DNA of 64,000 nt from Paractinoplanes rishiriensis (GTDB lineage: Bacteria > Actinomycetota > Actinomycetes > Mycobacteriales > Micromonosporaceae), in the NCBI RefSeq assembly GCF_016862375.1, contig NZ_BOMV01000076.1, forward strand, positions 1 to 64,000, written 5' to 3'. Numbering within the stretch: position 1 is the stretch's first letter; every line of letters starts with the position of its first letter. Shown here in pieces: positions 53,606 to 61,551 of the stretch. Position numbers and translations under genes: made by a program. The notes under the pieces were generated by a model that saw only the letters and a program-made list of their open reading frames with translations, was not told the origin of the DNA and did not search any database.

Positions 53606-56600
53606 TCAGCTGCCTGCGTAAATGTGCGCGGCCCAAACCGACGGCGCATCAGCGTATGCCGCTCGATGCTCCACCGTGATGTCGTGGACGATCTGGGCGA
53701 CGTCGCCGGTCTCGCCTGCCGCGGTCAGCCGCTGGTAGAAGGCATCGGCGAAGGCGGCCGCGATGTCGTCGACGACCGGCCACAGGGTGGCCACCACGGC
53801 GGGGTATCCGGCCAGTTGGAAGGCGCCGGCTATGTGGATCGCCTCGTCGGGGACGGTCTCGTCGGTGCGCGCTGTGCCGCATGCGGAAAGGAATGCCAGC
53901 CGCGCGTCGGTGAGGCGGAGCTGGGCGACGTCCCGGACGGTGAGCTGGGACGCGTCGTCCGGGTGGATGGCCAGCCTCGACTCGGATGGATCGGTCGCGT
54001 CGCTCACGCCGTGGCAGGCGAAGTGTGCCCAGGCGTGTTGGGGCAGCATGGCCAGAATCGCGTCGGCTGTCACCGTGGGCCCGGAGAACACCGTCGCGTC
54101 CGGCACGAGTTTCTGCAGTGCGGCGATCTCGTCGGTCACGCCCGGCAGGGCCGGGCCGTCGCCGTGGGTTCCGACGACGAGCATGGTGCGCTGCTGCCGG
54201 GTCGGCCGGCGCGCTGCACGTCGCAGGTGACGCAGCACCCGTACGGTCGGGGTGTAGCAGGACACGGCGCGGTCCACGATGGCCGCGTGCAGGGGCAGGA
54301 ACGCGAGCGCCCCGGTCGCGGACCACCAGACGCGCTCCACCTGCGCCGGTGCGGCCGCGCGCGTCAGGGTGTCCAGGACCGGCGCCGCGATGCTTCGCCG
54401 TGCCCAGTCGAGCACCTCGGCAATCCGGGTCTCGGCCGCCTGCGCCTGCTCCGCGGTCGCCGCGTCGTCGTACGCGTCGCTGATCGCGGCGAGGAAGGCC
54501 GTCACCTGCGATTCGGCGATGTCGGCGTCGAGTGCCGGCAGTGGCCGGTGAAGCACGGTCTCGCCAGTCAGCAGCAGGGCGTCACCCCGGTGCCGGCTCG
54601 CGTTGATCATGGCGATGGGCCCGCGTTTCGCCTCCGCGAGCAGCTCGGTGAGTGAGGGCGGCCGGAGGAAGTCGGTGAAGCCGGGCTGTTGCTGGATCGA
54701 GGTCACGATCTGCTGCCAGCGATCGGCCAGTTCCTGACGGCGCCGGACCAGCACGGCGGATGGCGGCGCTGCGCCCGAGCCGGAGTCAGCGTGCCGGCCG
54801 GGCTCGGCGTCCAGAGCGAGACAAACATCCTCGTACGCGTCGGCGAGCTCAGGGTGCTGTGTGCGAAGGTCGTCGAGCTCGGTGCGGTGCTCCAGTTGCT
54901 GGGCGAGCAGGATGCCGCGGCCGCGTTCGAGCCACTGCACGGCCAGGGCCGGGTCGTCGTTGACGAGCGCGCAGGCTGCGGCGTCCGCGGCCAGGCCGCC
55001 GAGCTGGCCGAGCTGGTGCTGCCGGTCGTGCCGGGCGAGCTTGCGCGGGACGACCGGCAGCACCAGCAGCGCGAACGCTTGTTCGTAGGCTGCCTTGGCC
55101 TCCTCCGGCCGGTCCGCGCGCAGGGCGCATCCGCCCCAGAAGCGGGCCGCAAGCACGCGTACGACCGGCCGCGCGGCGATCATCTCGGCGGCTTCCCGGT
55201 AGGCATCGACCGCTTGCCGGAGCGCGCCGCGGTCGCCGTACGCGTCATGGCGGTCGGCCAGAGCACCCCCGAGGCTGCCGAGGTAGACCGCGCGGTGCGG
55301 ATGGTCGTCCGTGACCTGATCGACGGCCTGCCGCGCCGCCGCAACCGCATCGTCCAGATCGGAGGGATCGTGACCCAGGTCGTGCCGGGCTCGGAGGGAC
55401 ATGCTGAGGTTGGAGAGCACCCGTGGCTGGTCGGGGTGGCTGTCGCCGAGCAGTGCCGCGGCCCGCCGGTCCAGATCGATGGCCTGGTTCAGCACCGCGA
55501 CACCGGCGTCGCCGGCGGGACGGTCCCGCTCGAAGCGGCTGTTCAGCAGAGTCGCGAGGTTGGAGAGATAGGTCGCCCGTTCGGGGCTGTGCTCGTCGGT
55601 CGCCTCCACGGCTTCGCGCAGCAGACGGTTCGCTTCGTCTTCGGCGTCCCGGTCGCCGTAGCGTTCGTACCGTTCGCGGAGGGCGTTGCTGAGGTTGGAC
55701 CAGAAAGCCGCCCGGTCGGGGTGCTGCGGAGGCAGGGTCTGCGCGGCCTCGCGCAGCACGCCGATGGCCTCGTCGAGGAAAGCGGTGTCACCGTCGAGCT
55801 CATAGATGGTGAGCAGCACGTTTCCGAGCGTGCTCAGGTGCAGCCGGCGATAGGGTGGCACCCCGGACTGAGCGGCGACCGCCTCACGCGCCAGGTCTGC
55901 GGCCCGGTGCAGCGCGGCCGTCTGACCGGTCTGCTCGAAGAGCGTCATCAGGATCGCGGCCAGATTGCTGAGCAGGGCGGGCGGGTCCAGGCCGGGTCGG
56001 GCCCCGCTGTCGCCGGCCGCCGCCTCGAGCAGTTCCACCGCGCGTTCCAGTTGCGCGCGGTCGCCACTGCGCTGAGCGCTCGTCCACAGAACCGAACCGA
56101 GGTTCGACTGTCGGGAGGCATATCGCGGGTCGCTGATGTCGGTGCCGGACAGCGCCCGATCCATGAGGTCGACGGCCTCCTGGAGGTCAACTGCCTGTCC
56201 GGTCCGGTCGTAGAGGCAGCTCAGATCCGACGCGAGATTGGTCAGCAGGGTCGCTTCCTGCGGGTGCCCGGCGCCGAGCCGGACCGCGGCCCGATGGAGC
56301 TGCAAGGCTTCACTGAGCACCGGCTCGTCGCCGCTGAACAGGTATTCGTCGCGGAGCGAGTTGCCGAGGTTGGCCATGGCAATCGGGCGCGTCGGGTGCG
56401 CTTCCGGCAACGTCTGCACGGCCGCTCGCTGCGCGGCGACGGCGGCGTCCAGATCGTCGGGGTCGGCCGCGGCCTCGAATCGGAGTCGTAACGAGCTGGC
56501 CAGGCTGAGCCACAATGCGGCCAGTTCCGGATGCGGCCGCTCGCCGTCGTCGGGGAGATCCGAGAGCGCCTGCTGGCCAAGGCGGATTGCCGCGTCCAGA

Positions 56601-57439
56601 TCCGGCCGGGCGGCGGTCTGTTGGTACCGCAGCCGCAGGGCGCTGGCGACATTCGTTCGATATGTCCGCAGGTCACCGGCGCCGAGCCGGTCGGCGACCG
56701 CGATCGCCTGAAAGCCCGCCTCGACGCAGCGGTCCAGGTCGGACCTTTCGCCGGTCTGCTGCGCCCGGGCGAGCAGCGCGGCGGCCAGGTTTCCGCATGC
56801 GGCCGATTGATGAGGCGACCCGTCGGCGGCCAGCCGGACCGCTTCGTCGCCGGCCTCGACGGCGAAGTCCAGCGCTTCGAGGTCACCGGTTCGCTCGAAC
56901 CGGGTCACCTGCGCCGCGGTGACGTTGCCCAGCACCGCAACAAGATCGTCATTGGTGGCGCCCACATCACGCCGGGCGACGTCGAAGAAGTGCAACGCTG
57001 CATCCAACAGCGCCGGATCAGGGTGTTCCCGCGCCCGCCGCAACAAACTGAGCGCGATCGTCGATGCTGTCGCTAGATCGGGTGCATCTTCCGTGTCGAG
57101 CATCCGGGTGACCGCTTCGGGGAGACTTTCCGGAAACGGCCCAACCACGCTCACGAAGAAGGCCAGTGCATCCGCGAGCTCATCCTCATCCTGCCCTTGC
57201 GGCAGTGCCTGATAACGCAGCCAATGCAGCCAGCCCAGACGCAGCCGCACCTGCGGATGCGCGCGAAAACCGGCCGTCTCGCGCAGCAAGGCTCCAGCCG
57301 CCGCCGTCTCGGCAGCCAGCAGAAAATCCGGTTCGGCTGCCTCGATCACCGAAGTCACATGGAACAAGGCGTCCAAGGCCTCGGCAACTTCCGGCGGATC
57401 TTCGCTCAACGTTTCCCCGTTCGGGCCGACTGGCCACAA
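53606..57439 (-). CDS. TPR-CHAT (caspase-like) protein of a CATRA-type system
   Basis: The 1,277-residue product has a long TPR-type helical array (about residues 100-850, with units such as YLSNLATLLNSRFERDR and AVELLEAAAG) and a C-terminal CHAT protease domain (about 980-1,275). The catalytic pair is seen as AWAHFACHGVSD (His) and RLAFLSACGTAR (Cys). CHAT proteases act in cell-death and defence conflicts. It is divergent from a small gene and a CATRA-like gene; their starts are about 47-77 bases apart, so both transcripts share one short promoter region. Starts are TTG at 57,439 or 57,409 (after GGGGAA); both are uncommon. Confidence 0.85.
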   Translation of the reverse strand: MWPVGPNGETLSEDPPEVAEALDALFHVTSVIEAAEPDFLLAAETAAAGALLRETAGFRAHPQVRLRLGWLHWLRYQALPQGQDEDELADALAFFVSVVGPFPESLPEAVTRMLDTEDAPDLATASTIALSLLRRAREHPDPALLDAALHFFDVARRDVGATNDDLVAVLGNVTAAQVTRFERTGDLEALDFAVEAGDEAVRLAADGSPHQSAACGNLAAALLARAQQTGERSDLDRCVEAGFQAIAVADRLGAGDLRTYRTNVASALRLRYQQTAARPDLDAAIRLGQQALSDLPDDGERPHPELAALWLSLASSLRLRFEAAADPDDLDAAVAAQRAAVQTLPEAHPTRPIAMANLGNSLRDEYLFSGDEPVLSEALQLHRAAVRLGAGHPQEATLLTNLASDLSCLYDRTGQAVDLQEAVDLMDRALSGTDISDPRYASRQSNLGSVLWTSAQRSGDRAQLERAVELLEAAAGDSGARPGLDPPALLSNLAAILMTLFEQTGQTAALHRAADLAREAVAAQSGVPPYRRLHLSTLGNVLLTIYELDGDTAFLDEAIGVLREAAQTLPPQHPDRAAFWSNLSNALRERYERYGDRDAEDEANRLLREAVEATDEHSPERATYLSNLATLLNSRFERDRPAGDAGVAVLNQAIDLDRRAAALLGDSHPDQPRVLSNLSMSLRARHDLGHDPSDLDDAVAAARQAVDQVTDDHPHRAVYLGSLGGALADRHDAYGDRGALRQAVDAYREAAEMIAARPVVRVLAARFWGGCALRADRPEEAKAAYEQAFALLVLPVVPRKLARHDRQHQLGQLGGLAADAAACALVNDDPALAVQWLERGRGILLAQQLEHRTELDDLRTQHPELADAYEDVCLALDAEPGRHADSGSGAAPPSAVLVRRRQELADRWQQIVTSIQQQPGFTDFLRPPSLTELLAEAKRGPIAMINASRHRGDALLLTGETVLHRPLPALDADIAESQVTAFLAAISDAYDDAATAEQAQAAETRIAEVLDWARRSIAAPVLDTLTRAAAPAQVERVWWSATGALAFLPLHAAIVDRAVSCYTPTVRVLRHLRRAARRPTRQQRTMLVVGTHGDGPALPGVTDEIAALQKLVPDATVFSGPTVTADAILAMLPQHAWAHFACHGVSDATDPSESRLAIHPDDASQLTVRDVAQLRLTDARLAFLSACGTARTDETVPDEAIHIAGAFQLAGYPAVVATLWPVVDDIAAAFADAFYQRLTAAGETGDVAQIVHDITVEHRAAYADAPSVWAAHIYAGS

Positions 57440-57486
57440 CGGTAGGCTGGTCGCGGGCCAGTATCCAAGCCCCCGAGGAGGTGGCC

Positions 57487-57828
57487 TTGACGGGTCCGCG
57501 TGACCTCACGGTTCTGCACAACGTTCTCCAATGGAACCTGACTGACCAGCGCTGGGAACGCGTTCGCGAGGCGCTCCGCAGCACCGAGACCGCCGCCGCC
57601 AGGCAGGATCCGGCCGGCGTGCAAGCTGGCCTGAACAGCCTCCGCCGCCTGGGACCCGCTCGGGTGGCCAACCGCCTGACAGCCGCGGTGGCCGGCCCCC
57701 CGACCGGACCTGCACCCGATGACGTGATCGAACTCCGCAACCGCCTGGTGCACTCGCTCGAGGTTCCGCCGTCCACAGCCGAGCCGGGATCGCCGCCGGT
57801 GGCCGAGGAGCCGGATGCCAAGGAGTGA
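57487..57828 (+). CDS. small CATRA-system-associated protein
   Basis: The 113-residue product (TGPRDLTVLHNVLQWNLTDQ and ALRSTETAAARQDPAGVQAG, then DDVIELRNRLVHSLEVP) is helical, without a signal peptide. It matches my memory of a small protein that accompanies CATRA/caspase-TPR loci. GAGGAGG stands five bases before the TTG start; a TAGGCT box lies at about 57,442-57,447. The CATRA-like gene begins before its stop (14-base overlap), so the two are translationally linked. It could be an adaptor between sensor and effector; this is inference. Confidence 0.65.
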   Translation: MTGPRDLTVLHNVLQWNLTDQRWERVREALRSTETAAARQDPAGVQAGLNSLRRLGPARVANRLTAAVAGPPTGPAPDDVIELRNRLVHSLEVPPSTAEPGSPPVAEEPDAKE

Positions 57829-59413
57829 CCGCACGAGAGCGGTCATTCAGAAGCCGGCACTGCTGATCCACGCGTTCCTCGACGCGAAGCAGGCCACCGA
57901 GATCGGATCCGCGGCACATGCTTGTCTGACAAGCCTGTGGGCGTCAGTTAGTGGGCTTGGCCTGGACGAACCGGTGCCGGGCCTGCCGGCTTCCCTCGAC
58001 GATCTCAACCCGGCGACCGGTGCCGGCCTCACGGTCATCGCCGCCGCCCGCGACCCCGACCCCCAGGCCATCCGCGAATGCCTCGTCTACCGCCACCTCG
58101 ATGTCGTCGGCGTCATGGTCATGCTCGCCCCCAACGACGGCCGCACCGGTTGGCCCCAGCAGCAGGACCAGTGGGACAACGCAACCTCTACGGTTCCGCT
58201 CGACGCGGCCCTGGGCACGGCAGCCGTTCACCTCGGACTCACCGCACCCACGCGACGGCGCTTCAGCCGAGGTGGGATCGACCGGGCCGCCCTCGCCGAG
58301 CGCATCCGCCCGCTGCTTCCGGCACCGCGCGACGGCCGGTGGCCGGCATGCTGGTCGGCGTCCGACGACCTGGACATCACCCTGTGGGAACTGCCGTGGC
58401 GCAGCGCCGGACCGGCAACGAAACATCGCCGCCTGCTCGCCGTGGCCCCGAACGCACGAGAGCAAACGCTCGACGAATGGTCCTGGACCACGGGCGACTC
58501 TCCCGGCCTCGCCCCGCTGACCCGCTATCTGCTGCACACCACCAAGATCAGATACGAGTACGGCGTCATCACCACCGACCTGCCCCGCCTGCGCCGCTTC
58601 GCCGACGAACTATCCGCCGGCGCCGAGGATCTCCTCCGCGAGAGCGAAGCGTTCAGCGATCGCGGGTGGCTGCCCCGCGCGCGACGCGCACGCGTACACC
58701 CCACCGATCTGCGCGACGCGGGCCGCCGAGTCAACGCGATCGCGACGGCGACAGACGGTTTCGCGAACTCGCACAACCAGCTGACCACCGCCGTCGAAGC
58801 CGTACGCTTCGCGCGGCGAAACGCCGCCGCCACGGTCGCGAGCTTCCGCTCCCCGCCTGGCGGTCCGCTCCCGGCCGACGTCAACCTCGCCGACGCCGTG
58901 GAGATGCAGGCTTCGACCGAAGCGGCGACGCTCGCCGCCGTCATGCGCCGGGCCGAAGAAGCCCGCCGCCTCGCCGACACCGCGATCACCGATCACGTCC
59001 GCGACCGTCAGGCTGAGCTGACCGTCGTGCAGACGTCATTGCTGAGCGGTTTGATCATGGCGCTGGCCGCCATCCAGTCTCTGCAGATCAAGGTCGGGCT
59101 TCCGGGACCGCTGAACTGGCCGCTCATCGCACTTCTCGCGAGCATCGCCATCACGGTGCCGCTCATCCTGCCCAGCTGGCGGTTGGCCGATCTCGGCCGC
59201 ACCTCCGAAAACCGGCGGCTGCCCACCGCGGCGCTCGCCTTCCTCAGCGGGTCGGCGGGGTGGTTCGCCACCTCGCTGGTGTCCGTCATCGTCCGGGACG
59301 GCGCGGCCGCACCGATGTGGTGGAGCGTTCTTGCCTTCGCCGGCAGCGCACTGACCGCCATCGGTGTCAACGTCAGGGCGCTTTCGCCGCGCCGGGCAGG
59401 TCGGAGAACTTGA
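57815..59413 (+). CDS. CATRA-like protein with membrane helices
   Basis: The 532-residue product has an N-terminal domain of about 200 residues (PALLIHAFLDAKQATEIGSA; LDVVGVMVMLAPNDGRTGWP), a central helical region with YGVITTDLPRLRRFADELSA and a coiled stretch (TLAAVMRRAEEARRLADTAI), and three or four C-terminal membrane helices (about 415-525). I recall this layout as the CASPASE/TPR-associated (CATRA) conflict-system family, which accompanies TPR-CHAT proteins. It may anchor or trigger the system at the membrane. ATG has GAGGAG four bases upstream. Confidence 0.7.
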   Translation: MPRSDRTRAVIQKPALLIHAFLDAKQATEIGSAAHACLTSLWASVSGLGLDEPVPGLPASLDDLNPATGAGLTVIAAARDPDPQAIRECLVYRHLDVVGVMVMLAPNDGRTGWPQQQDQWDNATSTVPLDAALGTAAVHLGLTAPTRRRFSRGGIDRAALAERIRPLLPAPRDGRWPACWSASDDLDITLWELPWRSAGPATKHRRLLAVAPNAREQTLDEWSWTTGDSPGLAPLTRYLLHTTKIRYEYGVITTDLPRLRRFADELSAGAEDLLRESEAFSDRGWLPRARRARVHPTDLRDAGRRVNAIATATDGFANSHNQLTTAVEAVRFARRNAAATVASFRSPPGGPLPADVNLADAVEMQASTEAATLAAVMRRAEEARRLADTAITDHVRDRQAELTVVQTSLLSGLIMALAAIQSLQIKVGLPGPLNWPLIALLASIAITVPLILPSWRLADLGRTSENRRLPTAALAFLSGSAGWFATSLVSVIVRDGAAAPMWWSVLAFAGSALTAIGVNVRALSPRRAGRRT

Positions 59414-59507
59414 GCCGAGCGGTTGGACCTTGGCCCCTGGTGGGACCGTCCACCTTCCGGAAGCCAGCGTGTCGGCGCTGCCCAGTGATTGATCGGGTCA
59501 AATGAGT

Positions 59508-59672
59508 TCACTTCGGGTTGGCCCGCTCGGCGGCAGATCCGGACGCATTAGATCGGTTGTTACCTGGCGGGACCGGCGGAATGCCTAGCCGAATCTGGGC
59601 GCAGATCTCTTCCGTCCCGGATTCCGTATCCAGATCGTCGATCGTCACGATCCTCGTCTTGCGACGGTCCAT
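59508..59672 (-). CDS. possible 54-residue peptide (frame B) behind the exporter genes
   Basis: The frame reads MDRRKTRIVTIDDLDTESGT, then EEICAQIRLGIPPVPPGNN and a Ser/Ala/Asn-rich tail. It has about 68 percent G/C at third positions, better than the overlapping frame, and looks like a small leader-plus-core peptide (charged, acidic leader-like part, one Cys, Pro-rich core). No clear ribosome binding site stands before the ATG. It overlaps the end of the other peptide ORF, so the two may be one gene joined by a frameshift. Confidence 0.4.
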   Translation of the reverse strand: MDRRKTRIVTIDDLDTESGTEEICAQIRLGIPPVPPGNNRSNASGSAAERANPK

Positions 59673-59769
59673 GCAGCGCGTAGTTCATCTGCCGGTCGTC
59701 CTTGCCGGCGGCGAGCGGGCCGGTGCGTAGGACGAGTTGCGGCACAGGCGGACCTTTCGTAGTCGTCAT
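59560..59769 (-). CDS. possible 69-residue peptide (frame A) coupled to the exporter gene
   Basis: The ATG lies six bases after the stop of the second ABC gene, so translation is probably coupled. The frame reads MTTTKGPPVPQLVLRTGPLA, then AGKDDRQMNYALHG, after which codon bias turns poor; the good bias continues in the overlapping frame B (59,508-59,672). One shifted base near 59,670 would join the parts into one peptide of about 86 residues, with a Pro/Gly start and an acidic middle. It could be an exported peptide substrate of the ABC pair, but no modification enzyme is visible in this window. Confidence 0.4.
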   Translation of the reverse strand: MTTTKGPPVPQLVLRTGPLAAGKDDRQMNYALHGPSQDEDRDDRRSGYGIRDGRDLRPDSARHSAGPAR

Positions 59770-59775
59770 GATGAT

Positions 59776-61551
59776 CTACCGGTAGGCGTCGGCCTGGGTG
59801 GCGTAGAGGCGGGCGTAGTGGCCGCCGAGGTCCATGAGTTGCTGGTGGGTTCCGCGTTCGGTGATGGTGCCGTCGTCGAGCACGACGATGTGGTCGGCCA
59901 GGTTGACGGTGGAAAACCGGTGCGACACGAGGACGATGACGGCGCCGGTTTCGGTAGCGGCCCGGCGGGCTTGGGCGGTGAAGGTTTGAAATAGTTCGTG
60001 TTCGGCTTGCGGGTCGAGTGCGGCTGTGGGCTCGTCGAGCACCATGAGCAGTGGGCGTTGCCGCATGCGGCCGCGGGCAAGTGCGAGTTTCTGCCACTGG
60101 CCGTGGGAGAGCTCCGCGCCGTTGAACACTGGGCCGAGTTGGGTGTCGCGCCCGTTCGGCAGGGCCGCCACGACGGAATGTGCGCCGGCGGCATCGATCG
60201 CCGACTGGACAGCGGCCGGGTCGTCGAGACGGTTGAGGTCTCCGATGCCGACTGTTTCCCGGACCAGGAGCTGCAGTTTCGCGAAGTCCTGCAGCGTGCC
60301 GGAGCAGCGGCTTGCCCAGGCGGCGGGGTCGATGTCGCGCAGGTCGGTGCCGTTGACCGTGATCTGGCCCTCGTCTGGGTGGTAGAAGCCGCACAGCAGC
60401 TTGACCAGCGTGCTCTTGCCCGCTCCGTTGACACCGACCAAGCCCACCGTCGACCCGGCGGGCAGGTCCAGGTCGATGTTCTGCAGTACGGGTGTGGCGC
60501 TGCCCGGATAGCGGAACGTGATGCCGTGCAACCGGATTCCGGTCGTCAACCGTTCGGGTGCGGGCTGTATGCCGCCGGCCCGGGCGGTGGCGTAGTCCTG
60601 GAGCCAGAGGTAGTGCTCGGTGATCCGGCCGGCTTCGGCGAAGTTGTCCAGACCGCCGACCGCGCCGGCGATCTGAGTGCCGAGCATGCTGGCCAGGGTG
60701 ATGATCAGCATGACGTCGCCGGGGGTAGCGCGGCCGTGCCGGGCCAGCGTGGCGCCGATCCACAATGCGGCGGCCAGTCCTGCGACGTAGCAGGCCCAGC
60801 CGGCCGTCTGCCAGACCAGCCCGCGCAGCTGCGCGGACGCCTCGACACTGCGGGCCCGCCGCCACTCCGCGCGGGCCAGCCGGTCCAGCTGTGCTCCGTT
60901 GCCGCTGATCCACACCTCTTTGGCGGGCTCCGGCTGCAGGAACATGTCGTGCAGGGCGGTTTCCCGGCGGACCGCCTCACCCACCCGGTCGCGGGCGGCG
61001 ACGGCGAGCTGCCGAGCTCGGGAGGCGGCCAGCAGGGTCGGCACGGTGGCTACCACCAGCAGCGTGAGCGCCGGATGCACGGCCGCGAGCAGCCACAGGC
61101 TAAGCAGCAGACTAAAGGTGTTGGCCACGGTCGCCAACGCCGAGGTCCACGAGCCGGCGATCGCCCAGGCGCCGCCGCGCAGCAGGGCCAGCCGATTGAG
61201 GTAGTCGGGACGCTCCATGTGCTCGACAGTGCCGATCCCCGCGGTGATGCCGATGACCTCCTGCATCAGCGCCTGGTCGGTGGTGAGCACCAGCTCGTTG
61301 CGTAACGCGTCCGCGACCCGCTCCAGGGTGCTGCTCAGCGTGTGCGCCGCCACGCCAAGCGCCACGGCGGCCACAATCCCGGTCGTCCGGTGCAGCCCGA
61401 CGGCGTCGACCAGCCACCGCTGGCTCAGCGCGGAACCAGCGGCGACCGTCGACAGCAGAACGGTCAGTACGGTCGACAGCACCGCCACGCGGGGATCAGC
61501 GCGGAATGCCAGTACGAAAGAGCGGTGAACCACCGCCGCGCGCCGCCTCAT
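59776..61551 (-). CDS. ABC exporter half-transporter (second of a pair)
   Basis: The 591-residue product has an N-terminal six-helix exporter domain and a C-terminal ATPase: Walker A VGVNGAGKSTLVKLL, signature ELSHGQWQKLALARG (His instead of the first Gly of LSGGQ), Walker B LLMVLDEPTAALDP, switch His in LVSHRFST. The start overlaps the upstream ABC gene (ATGA), so the two form a heterodimer. The GQWQ-type signature is frequent in exporters of modified peptides and natural products. A small peptide ORF follows within six bases. Confidence 0.85.
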   Translation of the reverse strand: MRRRAAVVHRSFVLAFRADPRVAVLSTVLTVLLSTVAAGSALSQRWLVDAVGLHRTTGIVAAVALGVAAHTLSSTLERVADALRNELVLTTDQALMQEVIGITAGIGTVEHMERPDYLNRLALLRGGAWAIAGSWTSALATVANTFSLLLSLWLLAAVHPALTLLVVATVPTLLAASRARQLAVAARDRVGEAVRRETALHDMFLQPEPAKEVWISGNGAQLDRLARAEWRRARSVEASAQLRGLVWQTAGWACYVAGLAAALWIGATLARHGRATPGDVMLIITLASMLGTQIAGAVGGLDNFAEAGRITEHYLWLQDYATARAGGIQPAPERLTTGIRLHGITFRYPGSATPVLQNIDLDLPAGSTVGLVGVNGAGKSTLVKLLCGFYHPDEGQITVNGTDLRDIDPAAWASRCSGTLQDFAKLQLLVRETVGIGDLNRLDDPAAVQSAIDAAGAHSVVAALPNGRDTQLGPVFNGAELSHGQWQKLALARGRMRQRPLLMVLDEPTAALDPQAEHELFQTFTAQARRAATETGAVIVLVSHRFSTVNLADHIVVLDDGTITERGTHQQLMDLGGHYARLYATQADAYR

